Source: Bacteroidota bacterium
GTDB lineage: Bacteria > Bacteroidota > Bacteroidia > Cytophagales > Cyclobacteriaceae
Assembly (NCBI GenBank): GCA_003242315.1
Contig: QGUY01000241.1
Location: forward strand, 1-5,964
Direction: 5' to 3'
DNA length: 5,964 bases
Part shown: positions 1-5,964 of the stretch, piece by piece
How the letters are laid out: every line of letters starts with the position of its first letter
Numbering within the stretch: the stretch's first letter is position 1
The notes under the pieces: model-generated
Databases searched by the model: none
What the model saw: only the letters and a program-made list of their open reading frames with translations
What the model was told of the DNA's origin: nothing
Translations under genes and position numbers: made by a program

Positions 1-662
1 GGCTACTACGGGGCAAATGATTTCTTTCCGTTGGACATGATGAGTACTGGACTCACGACATGTTCAACAATGTTATGGCCGCTCGCGATGCCGGAGTCAA
101 CCTGCTGTTCCTCAGCGGCAATTCGGTGGATGGAACCGTTTACCTCGAGCCTTCAACGGACGGAAGACCGAATCGCGTAACGGGGAGGTTGCCGGAACGC
201 GAGTTCAGGAAGGAGCAGGACCTAATGGGATCTACGTCATACGGCGTTGGATACACCTCGTTTGTCGTGAAGCAACCTGATCATTGGATGTTTGAAGGAA
301 CAGGCATGAAGCTCAATGATTCGATTCCGGATCTTATCGGCTGGGAGTACCATGGGATTCCGACTGGAAATATGGATGGCCTGGTTGTCGTCGCCCAAAA
401 CACGATTCCGCCGAATCAGTTCACATCGGATTCACCTGCTGATCATGCCGCCACCTTCTACACGACGCCGAAAGGAAATTTCGTGTTCAATGCTGGAACA
501 TGTTTCTGGAGCATACCCCTCTCGACGCCTCCGGGCTATCAGCAGCCTGTATGTAATCTAGGGCAGAACGGATACCGCGTCATCGATTACACGGAGACTG
601 ATCGCGAGCGTGTGCGGAGAATAACGAAGAATAACGAAGAATTTGTTGGACAAGGTGAGTAA
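1..662 (+). pseudogene. N,N-dimethylformamidase large-subunit-like protein, C-terminal part, disrupted
   Basis: The frame read from base 21 gives FLSVGHDEYW, then a region rich in AARDAGVNLLFLSGN, then LIGWEYHG and VFNAGTCFW. This is the pattern of the C-terminal half of the N,N-dimethylformamidase beta subunit family (DmfA2-like). From memory of the enzyme structure, the His and Glu of GHDEYW and an Asn 28 residues later belong to the mononuclear iron site, and all three are present here at that spacing. The gene seems broken. The same frame upstream reads LLRGK and then meets TGA at 18-20. The first in-frame ATG, at 60, lies after the GHDEYW motif, so a protein starting there would lack the iron-site residues. 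It also has no recognisable ribosome binding site. Near the 3' end a 10-bp tandem duplication changes the reading frame, and the frame stops at 660-662. The 5' half lies outside the window. Family assignment is fairly sure; true decay versus sequence error cannot be settled here. The native substrate of such homologues is generally unknown. Confidence 0.72.
621..640 (+). repeat. 10-bp tandem duplication causing a frameshift
   Basis: ATAACGAAGA occurs twice head to tail (621-630 and 631-640). Ten is not a multiple of three, so the second copy shifts the frame of the dimethylformamidase-like gene. With the duplication the protein ends ITKNNEEFVGQGE at 662. With one copy removed the frame reads ITKNLLDKVSKVTQ and stops at TAA 673-675. 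The second version resembles the family's usual end, in which an R-T-x-N-L/V-L-D-type segment closes the protein. A recent duplication that damages the C-terminus is therefore likely. Confidence 0.75.
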
Positions 663-685
663 GGTGACTCAGTAACTCAATAGGG

Positions 686-787
686 TTACTTAATTCGCCT
701 ATACTCAAAAGCTTGGTTGGAGAGGTCGAAGTCGATGTGTTCCAGCAGCAGTCTGTCGTCAGCGATGAGGGGGATAAGAAATTTCAT
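686..787 (-). other. Possible small ORF or gene remnant, 33 codons
   Basis: On the minus strand an ATG at 787 opens a 33-codon frame ending at TAA (686-688). It contains FLIPLIADDRLLLEHIDF and ends EYRRIK. The frame is open a little further upstream, with a GTG available, before a TAA around position 825. The amino acid mix looks protein-like, with a hydrophobic start and then a charged helix-like part, but I recognise no family. No Shine-Dalgarno sequence is visible. It lies downstream of the ATPase gene on the same strand and could be a decayed end of another gene. The rest of 663-901 shows no convincing gene. Low certainty. Confidence 0.22.
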
Positions 788-901
788 GATTACAATGTTT
801 AACACAACCGATTCCACAATTTAGAGAAGCATGGCTGAATCGCGTTTCATGTACGGGATCTTACCCGTTGAAGCCAGAAGTTATTGTGTGTTGGGCATGA
901 T

Positions 902-2254
902 TCAAATTTTGCGCTCAGAGAGCCATGCAACGTATTCGGGCAATTTTACGCCAAGATAGTAAGGCAAATTTGCAAGGAGAAAGTCTTTCTTTGCTCGTGT
1001 CGTTACAGTTTCAACAGAGAGCGCGTTGGGACTCATGCGAATACCATACGTGTGGCTACACCGGTTGATGAATTCATGAAGGGATCTTAACCTTCCGCTG
1101 GCACCGGACTTTATTTCTACAGGTATGATGTGACGTTGGTGTTGTATCACAAGGTCGACTTCAGAAGTTGTGCCTCTCTCCTCGCGAACCCAGAAGTGAG
1201 GCTTGTAGGACGGTTGATCATGAATCGCGATTAACTCCTGTGTGATCAGATGTTGAATAATCTTGCCTCTGTAAAAATCATTCAGGTCACTAATCCCAAT
1301 CATTTGTCCCTGTAAGCCTACGGCGTGATTGAGTAACCCTGTGTCGAGTACTTGAAGCCTGGGTCTTTTCTTAATGTCTGTGACAATTGGAGGCGTAAGC
1401 GAGGTTGTTGGATAGATGAGTTGTATTACCCTTGCCATGTCGAGCGCACGCATTGCCTCGCCAACTTCCCTGGACCGATAGTTCGATTGACCGAATCCCC
1501 CAAATTTGATTCGGTCCCTTTCGTAGGGTGCTGTTGCAAGGATGTGCCTGATGACTTTTCGTTCGGTATCATTTTTCGCATACTTTTCTGCATCATCCTT
1601 GTAAGCCTGCCACAATTGATCGTATATGGGAGTAACCGCGGCGATGTTTTTTGTTTTTGCGTACTCTTTCAGTACGGCAGGCATCCCGCCGATAATCGCG
1701 TAATCGTGAAAAAGATTCAGAAGTGTTTCGTGTGCAAAGGCAGGAACAGGAATTTTTTGTAGCTGGTCCAGCGCAACGTCTTGTCCCATCGCCATGAGAA
1801 ACTCTTCAAAATCCATCGGATGGAGGCATAGATACTCTATCCGACCGACGGGAAAGTTGGCTACGTCTTTCAGAGAAAATTCAAGGAGGGATCCCGCTGC
1901 TATCACAAATAGATCAGGACGTTCTTCATGGAAGTAGCGAAGCATTTGTATTGCCTTTGGCGATTCCTGTATTTCATCCAGGAACAAGAGCGTTTCGCCA
2001 TCCTTTGCAGCCACGTTTTTCTGCAGATAAATGGCATTCAGGATGTCGGAGACGGAATCGGTCTTTTCAAAGATTGCCCTGTCCGCCTCCCGCTCAAGGT
2101 TGAGACTGAGGAAGGTTTTGAATTCACCGGCAAAGGTGTTTACCAGTGTGGTCTTTCCCACCTGCCGCGCTCCGCGAAGGAGGAGCGGCTTTCTGTCCTG
2201 CCGCGCCTTCCAGCTGCGTAGCTTTGCGAGGGCTTTCCTCCCAAAGTTTAACAT
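902..2254 (-). CDS. AAA family ATPase with DUF4143 C-terminal domain
   Basis: This 450-residue protein has the architecture AAA_14 then DUF4143, a family widespread in bacteria and archaea without a settled function. Residues 22-36 carry the typical KPLLLRGARQVGKTT, with Walker A GARQVGKT at 28-35. Walker B is LLFLDE at 89-94, followed by IQE. A sensor-1-like stretch, FVIAAGSLLEF, lies at 116-126. From about residue 205 the DUF4143 part follows. It includes a winged-helix-like region around SREVGEAMRAL and then SEVDLV (364-369) with PVEIKSG (378-384). The E/D...ExK spacing resembles a PD-(D/E)xK nuclease fold, with E365, D367, E380 and K382 as candidate residues; whether it cuts DNA is not known. 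There is no signal peptide or membrane helix, so it is cytosolic. ATG at 2254 fits the family's usual N-terminus, and TAA at 2267-2269 in the same frame blocks extension. Length is normal and the gene looks intact. The gene is divergent from the PQQ dehydrogenase and preceded by a repeat array. Confidence 0.93.
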   Translation of the reverse strand: MLNFGRKALAKLRSWKARQDRKPLLLRGARQVGKTTLVNTFAGEFKTFLSLNLEREADRAIFEKTDSVSDILNAIYLQKNVAAKDGETLLFLDEIQESPKAIQMLRYFHEERPDLFVIAAGSLLEFSLKDVANFPVGRIEYLCLHPMDFEEFLMAMGQDVALDQLQKIPVPAFAHETLLNLFHDYAIIGGMPAVLKEYAKTKNIAAVTPIYDQLWQAYKDDAEKYAKNDTERKVIRHILATAPYERDRIKFGGFGQSNYRSREVGEAMRALDMARVIQLIYPTTSLTPPIVTDIKKRPRLQVLDTGLLNHAVGLQGQMIGISDLNDFYRGKIIQHLITQELIAIHDQPSYKPHFWVREERGTTSEVDLVIQHQRHIIPVEIKSGASGRLRSLHEFINRCSHTYGIRMSPNALSVETVTTRAKKDFLLANLPYYLGVKLPEYVAWLSERKI

Positions 2255-2265
2255 TGTTGTAACAA

Positions 2266-2271
2266 ATTATA
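2266..2271 (-). promoter_or_regulatory. Putative -10 box of the AAA/DUF4143 gene (first of three in phase)
   Basis: Read on the minus strand this is TATAAT, with only 11 bases between it and the ATG at 2254. Transcription from it would begin about five bases before the ATG or at it, giving an almost leaderless mRNA. This fits the lack of a Shine-Dalgarno sequence (TTTGTTACAACA precedes the ATG). The same box recurs at 2299-2304 and 2332-2337 in the next two repeat units; the fourth unit has CCTAAT instead. No good -35 is seen: TTACAA at an 18-bp spacing is the best, with a poor match. A Bacteroidota-type TAnnTTTG motif is only approximated. Confidence 0.45.
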
Positions 2272-2280
2272 GGTAAATTT

Positions 2281-2328
2281 ATACAATATTTGTAACAAAT
2301 TATAGGTAAATTGATACAAGAATTGTAT
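2281..2328. promoter_or_regulatory. Two palindromes at repeat junctions, possible operators
   Basis: At 2314-2328 lies ATACAA-GAA-TTGTAT, a perfect inverted repeat with six-base arms. At 2281-2295 lies ATACAA-TAT-TTGTAA, the same palindrome with one mismatch. They are 33 bp apart and fall at the junctions of repeat units 1/2 and 2/3. In addition TTGTAACAA, which is symmetric about its central base, occurs at 2257-2265 and 2290-2298, with a near copy at 2356-2364. Their position overlapping the presumed promoters of the ATPase gene suits repressor sites. No candidate regulator is identified in the window apart from the ATPase itself. Confidence 0.4.
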
Positions 2329-2463
2329 AGAATTATAGGTAAATACTGTCTGGATCTGTAACAAATTAGGGGTAAATCATGTGCCTACCTAACGATTTTC
2401 AGGTGCCAGCTGTATTTAAATTATTCCATACCTTAATGTTCTGTAAACCAAACCTTCAGAACC

Positions 2464-4572
2464 TTGAACGCCTGCTCACCACTTACCCCTCTCAGTCTCT
2501 TGCTTTCTGCTGCCCTGCTGGTCTCCTGTGGCCGAAGTTCTACCCATGAATCGGACTGGGAGGAGTATCTCGGCGGTCCGGACCGCAATCACTATTCGTC
2601 GCTGACGCAAATCAATCCCGACAACGTGACGCAGCTGCAGGTGGCGTGGGAATTCCATACCGGTGACAGCGGACAAATGCAGTGCAATCCGATCATCATA
2701 GACGGCAGGCTCTACGCGGCAACAGCCAAAGGAATTCCATTCGCCCTCGATGCGGCAACAGGAAAGGAGCTTTGGCGCATACCCGATACGACCAGGCGTG
2801 GTCAAATCCTACGCGGCGTAACGTATTGGGAGAGCGGGGATGACAAGCGAATACTTTTCACACGTGGAGAGTGGCTTTATGCGGTTAATGCGGTGACGGG
2901 AGAGATAATAACGTCCTTCGGTGATGGTGGCAAAACGAGTCTGAAAGCAGGACTGGGAGAGTCGGCAAAGCAAAAACACGTGGAGTCGCGAACACCAGGC
3001 ACTGTATACGAAAACCTGATCATCATGCCGCTGAGTTTGTCGGAGGGCTCCGACGCGGCGCCGGGACACATCCAGGCCTTCGACATCGTCACAGGTAAAC
3101 TTGCCTGGGTATTCAAGACGATACCCGGACCCGGTGAGTTCGGCTACGACACATGGCCGGAAACCGTTTATGAAAATGCGAGAGTGGGCGCGGCAAACAA
3201 CTGGGCAGGAATGGCTGTCGATCGTAAGCGTGGCATTGTATACGTACCTACCGGGTCAGCCGCGTTCGACTTCTACGGAGGTGATAGGATTGGAAGCAAC
3301 CTGTTCGCAAACACGTTGCTTGCCTTAAACGCAAAGACAGGAGAACGGATCTGGCATTTTCAGTTTGTTCATCATGATATCTTCGATCGCGACGCGCCTG
3401 CACCGCCAAACCTTCTTACCGTGACCCACAACGGAAAGAAAATAGATGCTGTCGCCCAGGTAACAAAGCAGGGATATGTTTTTCTCTTCAACCGGGAAAC
3501 GGGAGAGCCGCTGTTCCCGATCGAAGAAGTTCCCGCACCTCCTTCTGATGTGCCGGGTGAAAAGGCTTGGCCAACTCAGCCCCGTCCGGTAAAGCCGCTT
3601 CCCTATGCGCGACAAACACTGACGGAAAACGACCTCAATCCTTATTCCGCACATCGCGATTCGTTGCTGACGCTATTTAGAAACAGCCGTTACGAAGGTC
3701 CCTTTACACCACTGGCTAAGAACGGAAGTATTGTCTTTCCAGGGCTTGACGGTGGGGCAGAGTGGGGGGGCGCCGCAGTTGATCCCGAAGGCGTTATTTA
3801 TATTAACAGCAATGAGGCATCGTGGCTCATCTCGCTTGACAAGGCAAAGCCTCGTGAGGCAGCTTTGACAGGCGCACAGCTTTACACGAGCTTTTGCTCA
3901 GCGTGCCATGGTGCTAACCGACGCGGCAACCCGGCAAGTGGATATCCATCACTACATGATATTGATAAAAGGCTTACACGAGACGTAGTGTCTGACATAA
4001 TCGAGAAGGGAAAGGGACGGATGGCCGGATTCCCCGCCATCACACGGGCACAAAGGGATGACATCGTCGCGTTTCTGTTTGGTGAAAAGCAAGCATCGCA
4101 GCCTGCAGCTGCCAACGTTCGGACAGAAATAGTTGGAGAAGAACCCGTCGAGTACAAAATATCCGGCTATACAAAATATCTCGACGCCGACGGCTATCCT
4201 GCCATTGCCCCGCCGTGGGGAACACTCAACGCGATCGACCTGAATACCGGAGAGTACGTCTGGAAAATTACCTATGGAGAGTATCCCGAATTATTGGAAA
4301 AGGGAATTCCACTCACCGGCTCGGAGAGTTATGGCGGACCTGTTGTCACAGCGAGCGGACTGCTCTTTATCGCCGGAACGAAGGACCAGAAATTCAGAGC
4401 TTACAGGAAGAAAACAGGTGAACTTCTCTGGGAAACGATATTACCCGCCGCGGCGTTTGCCACGCCGGCAACCTATGAAGTCAACGGCAAGCAGTACATC
4501 GTCCTCGCATGTGGAGGTACAAAGAACGGCGCGCCAAAGGGCGATAGCTATGTTGCGTTTGCGCTGCCGTGA
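2464..4572 (+). CDS. PQQ-dependent dehydrogenase (glucose dehydrogenase-like) with embedded cytochrome c, lipoprotein
   Basis: This 702-residue exported quinoprotein would oxidise an alcohol or sugar with PQQ and pass electrons to its own heme c. The N-terminus has a hydrophobic stretch ending LLVSC, a lipobox with C22 as the lipidation site, so it should be membrane-anchored outside the cytoplasm. Propeller signatures follow: GGPDRNHYSSLTQINPDNV near 38-56, IWHFQFVHHDIFDRD (296-310), and a GEPLFPIEEVPAPPSDVPGE stretch typical of membrane-type PQQ glucose dehydrogenases. Residues about 468-540 form a class I cytochrome c, with heme motif CSACH (478-482) and a probable axial Met at 520. Propeller sequence then resumes with PPWGTLNAIDLNTGEYVW (from 583) to the end. 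The start is a TTG at 2464, because TAA at 2434-2436 closes the frame upstream and no ATG precedes the signal peptide. There is no clear ribosome binding site, and the signal peptide lacks the usual Lys/Arg before its core. The substrate cannot be told from sequence. No PQQ synthesis genes are in the window. Confidence 0.93.
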   Translation: MNACSPLTPLSLLLSAALLVSCGRSSTHESDWEEYLGGPDRNHYSSLTQINPDNVTQLQVAWEFHTGDSGQMQCNPIIIDGRLYAATAKGIPFALDAATGKELWRIPDTTRRGQILRGVTYWESGDDKRILFTRGEWLYAVNAVTGEIITSFGDGGKTSLKAGLGESAKQKHVESRTPGTVYENLIIMPLSLSEGSDAAPGHIQAFDIVTGKLAWVFKTIPGPGEFGYDTWPETVYENARVGAANNWAGMAVDRKRGIVYVPTGSAAFDFYGGDRIGSNLFANTLLALNAKTGERIWHFQFVHHDIFDRDAPAPPNLLTVTHNGKKIDAVAQVTKQGYVFLFNRETGEPLFPIEEVPAPPSDVPGEKAWPTQPRPVKPLPYARQTLTENDLNPYSAHRDSLLTLFRNSRYEGPFTPLAKNGSIVFPGLDGGAEWGGAAVDPEGVIYINSNEASWLISLDKAKPREAALTGAQLYTSFCSACHGANRRGNPASGYPSLHDIDKRLTRDVVSDIIEKGKGRMAGFPAITRAQRDDIVAFLFGEKQASQPAAANVRTEIVGEEPVEYKISGYTKYLDADGYPAIAPPWGTLNAIDLNTGEYVWKITYGEYPELLEKGIPLTGSESYGGPVVTASGLLFIAGTKDQKFRAYRKKTGELLWETILPAAAFATPATYEVNGKQYIVLACGGTKNGAPKGDSYVAFALP

Positions 4573-4662
4573 ATTGGGCAACATAGGATTTGAACCACAT
4601 AGGAGATAGGGAACCGGGGAGGCACATAGAAAGGGGTCTGAGCGCGAATTTTTCCCAAGACA
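4573..4662. other. Convergent intergenic spacer with CATAG motifs
   Basis: This 90-bp gap lies between the ends of two convergent genes. It holds ACATAGGA at 4581-4588 and 4597-4604, GATAGGGA at 4605-4612 and ACATAGAA at 4624-4631, all in the same orientation. Spacing is irregular. I see no convincing terminator hairpin with a T tract for either gene. The motifs may be a fragment of a dispersed intergenic repeat, but this cannot be shown from one copy. Confidence 0.4.
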
Positions 4663-5913
4663 CTAGCGATAGCCGGGCAGGAAATTGTAAGTCACTCCAA
4701 TGTTCAGGCCGAGGCCGTAGGGCTTGATGTAGAACGGTGCGTTTAGGCTCTCATTAATGTAGAATGAATAATTCAGCGTGGGCTGAAGTACTCCACGGAG
4801 GCGGGTTTGCGCAGGATATTGTAACCGATAGTACAAATTGTAAAAAACGTATGCCGTCGGATTGGTCATCGCTTCTGCAGGTTCAGGACGAGCCTTGTTC
4901 AGTGCCCTGTGAAATTCAATGCCTGTACCGGCGGTGTGAAGGAATTTCGCGTTCCGTATTTGATAATTAATTCCAACTTGAACGCCCAGATTCCGAACGT
5001 TGTGATCAAATGACTTATGAACGTAGGTGAACTCGGGCGTAATGATAATCTCCCCGTTCGGTCCCTGCGTTGTTTCATTTCCCTCAACGACCTTTTGCGT
5101 GTAGCCAATCGTCTGATTACGCTGAAAATATACAAGCCCGCCAAATACTTTGAATCGTTCGCCAATCGGACGTTCAACACCTAACTCTGCTCTTACTCCC
5201 AGACGTTCTGTTGAAAACGCCGCCAGTCTGTCTATACTTTCAATGATCAGATTGTCATTGGCATTTGGTTCAATCCGATTGTAGGCCATCGTAGGCATGA
5301 TGGTAAAGTACAGGTTGAGCGGTTGTTTTTTATGTTCCTCTTCATTGGTGTCAGGTTGAGCTTGTTCCGGCGGATCGGAATTCTTATCGGACATAGGATT
5401 CCGAGTGATGATCGATTGAGGCTTCTCGACGGTTTCGCGCGCTGTTAAGATACTTAAAGAATCTGCGGATAATTCGCCGACTTTCTCATCGGTAGCTGTT
5501 CCGTCATTGCTGTTGGAAGATGTGGGTTCAGCTGTACGCTCAGTGGTTGGAAGCTGCGACAGCGACTCTTCTTGGCGCTGCGAAGTGCCTGGGACGATTG
5601 AAGTACTCTTTTCCGGCATGTCCCTGAAAGTATTATCCCGTATACGCTCTTCGTTTTTAGGATTAGTTCTCCAATCCAGACGTGATTCAGAGGCCGAAGG
5701 ATGGGTCGGGGCCCCGCCCCGAGTGAAGAAGTATACACCGGTTGGTACTATCAATGCCAACGCGATCCACAATAGCCAACGTCTCTGTGGAGTAGCTTTG
5801 CTGGTTTCTATTTGCGAGGCCACGGACTTCCAAAGACGGGGATCCGGCTCTTCCATATACGCTTTTAGCCTCCTTCGCAATTCATCGTCAAACAACTCAT
5901 TCATAGCTTTCAT
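4663..5913 (-). CDS. Anti-sigma-like single-pass membrane protein with C-terminal outer-membrane beta-barrel domain
   Basis: This 416-residue protein has four parts. Residues 1-45 are a charged cytosolic head (NELFDDELRRRLKAYMEEPD, then PRLW) of the kind found next to ECF sigma genes in Bacteroidota. Residues 46-64 form one transmembrane helix (WLLWIALALIVPTGVYFF). Residues 65-198 are a linker rich in Ser, Thr, Glu, Pro and Asn with no evident fold. Residues 199-416 alternate polar and hydrophobic residues as in a PorT-like outer-membrane barrel, and the protein ends with GLNIGVTYNF and a short tail. The protein contains no cysteine, so the zinc-binding anti-sigma motif is absent. It follows the sigma factor gene with overlapping ends, which supports a role in controlling that sigma factor; this is inference. 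A second ATG at 5904 gives MNELFDDEL, the more usual family start, and may be the real one. The gene appears intact. It could also be a structural envelope protein. Confidence 0.85.
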   Translation of the reverse strand: MKAMNELFDDELRRRLKAYMEEPDPRLWKSVASQIETSKATPQRRWLLWIALALIVPTGVYFFTRGGAPTHPSASESRLDWRTNPKNEERIRDNTFRDMPEKSTSIVPGTSQRQEESLSQLPTTERTAEPTSSNSNDGTATDEKVGELSADSLSILTARETVEKPQSIITRNPMSDKNSDPPEQAQPDTNEEEHKKQPLNLYFTIMPTMAYNRIEPNANDNLIIESIDRLAAFSTERLGVRAELGVERPIGERFKVFGGLVYFQRNQTIGYTQKVVEGNETTQGPNGEIIITPEFTYVHKSFDHNVRNLGVQVGINYQIRNAKFLHTAGTGIEFHRALNKARPEPAEAMTNPTAYVFYNLYYRLQYPAQTRLRGVLQPTLNYSFYINESLNAPFYIKPYGLGLNIGVTYNFLPGYR

Positions 5914-5964
5914 ATTTCAGGACACCGAATTGTTTCAGCTTATTTCGAAGTGCTTGCTTGGCTC
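5897..5964 (-). CDS. ECF-type RNA polymerase sigma factor, C-terminal end only
   Basis: The minus strand from the window edge reads AKQALRNKLKQFGVLKYESY, then E and TGA at 5897-5899. The pattern R/S-x-AK-x-ALR-x-KL is the usual end of ECF sigma factor region 4, just after the DNA-recognition helix, and the short tail ending in YE is common in Bacteroidota members. Only 21 codons are in the window, so the identification rests on this tail plus the neighbouring anti-sigma-like gene. The stop overlaps the start of that gene by 17 bases (ATG at 5913) or 8 bases (ATG at 5904), which suggests translational coupling and a fixed ratio of the two products. Confidence 0.72.
   Translation of the reverse strand, partial: AKQALRNKLKQFGVLKYESYE

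Larger units (their letters stand above)
2258..2389. repeat. Four abutting 33-bp direct repeats upstream of the AAA/DUF4143 gene
   Basis: Units start at 2258, 2291, 2324 and 2357, an exact 33-bp period. The core is TGTAACAAATTATAGGTAAA. Units 1 and 2 agree at 30 of 33 positions. Over the first 22 bases, unit 3 matches unit 1 at 18 positions and unit 4 matches at 19. Divergence is therefore greater away from the ATPase. Units abut with no spacer, so this is not a CRISPR array. A period close to three helical turns would place each core on roughly the same DNA face. The array sits between the divergent ATPase and PQQ dehydrogenase genes and ends four bases before the ATPase start. A binding-site array for a regulator, possibly the ATPase itself, is the likeliest role. 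A simple minisatellite is the alternative. Confidence 0.85.

Noticed and set aside
18..20. TGA as a recoded selenocysteine or tryptophan codon
   Set aside because: No selenocysteine insertion hairpin is evident, the family does not use selenocysteine here, and the other genes use TGA as a normal stop (4570-4572, 902-904). A lesion is simpler.
671..690. Hairpin AGTAAC / GTTACT as a terminator of the dimethylformamidase-like gene
   Set aside because: The stem is only six pairs with low GC and an eight-base loop, and no T tract follows.
853..868. Hairpin ACGGG / CCCGT downstream of the ATPase gene as a terminator
   Set aside because: The stem is five pairs and lacks a T tract on the minus strand; it may be chance.
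1352..1762. 136-codon open frame on the plus strand
   Set aside because: It lies wholly antisense to the well-supported ATPase gene, has a cysteine-rich, low-credibility composition and no recognisable motif.
2258..2389. CRISPR array
   Set aside because: The 33-bp units abut with no unique spacers, the copies diverge, and no cas gene is nearby.
3764..3770. Run of seven G in the PQQ dehydrogenase as a phase-variation switch
   Set aside because: The run is short, the frame is intact across it (EWGGAAV is family-like), and nothing else suggests switching.
4899..5180. 93-codon minus-strand frame inside the barrel gene
   Set aside because: It is an out-of-frame shadow of the beta-barrel coding region with no family resemblance.

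Overview
The window looks like a piece of a Bacteroidota chromosome, probably the Cytophagia side (inference). The evidence is an ECF sigma factor C-terminus overlapping a membrane anchor/beta-barrel gene, a lipoprotein PQQ dehydrogenase with an embedded cytochrome c, starts without clear Shine-Dalgarno sequences, and base composition near half GC by eye. No rRNA, tRNA, CRISPR array or insertion sequence was recognised.

Layout from left to right. (1) Positions 1-662 (+) hold the C-terminal part of an N,N-dimethylformamidase large-subunit-like protein. It appears to be broken: an in-frame TGA lies just before the iron-site GHDEYW motif, and a 10-bp tandem duplication shifts the frame near the end. 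(2) Positions 663-901 are mostly non-coding, with one doubtful 33-codon frame on the minus strand. (3) Positions 902-2254 (-) encode an AAA ATPase of the AAA_14 + DUF4143 type. (4) Positions 2258-2389, immediately upstream of that ATPase, hold four abutting 33-bp repeats. They carry TATAAT boxes pointing at the ATPase, plus small palindromes, so this is a probable promoter/operator array. (5) Positions 2464-4572 (+) encode an exported PQQ-dependent dehydrogenase with a heme c domain placed between beta-propeller segments. (6) Positions 4573-4662 are a short convergent spacer with several CATAG motifs. (7) Positions 4663-5913 (-) encode an anti-sigma-like protein with a short cytosolic head, one membrane helix, a long disordered linker and a C-terminal outer-membrane-type beta-barrel. 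(8) Positions 5897-5964 (-) are the last 21 codons of the ECF sigma factor gene just upstream, overlapping (7).

The genes do not form one pathway. The sigma/anti-sigma-barrel pair is one translationally coupled operon, convergent with the dehydrogenase. The dehydrogenase and the ATPase are divergent and share the repeat-bearing intergenic region. The two most interesting items are the single polypeptide that seems to join an inner-membrane anti-sigma head to an outer-membrane barrel, and the phased 33-bp array in front of the DUF4143 ATPase.
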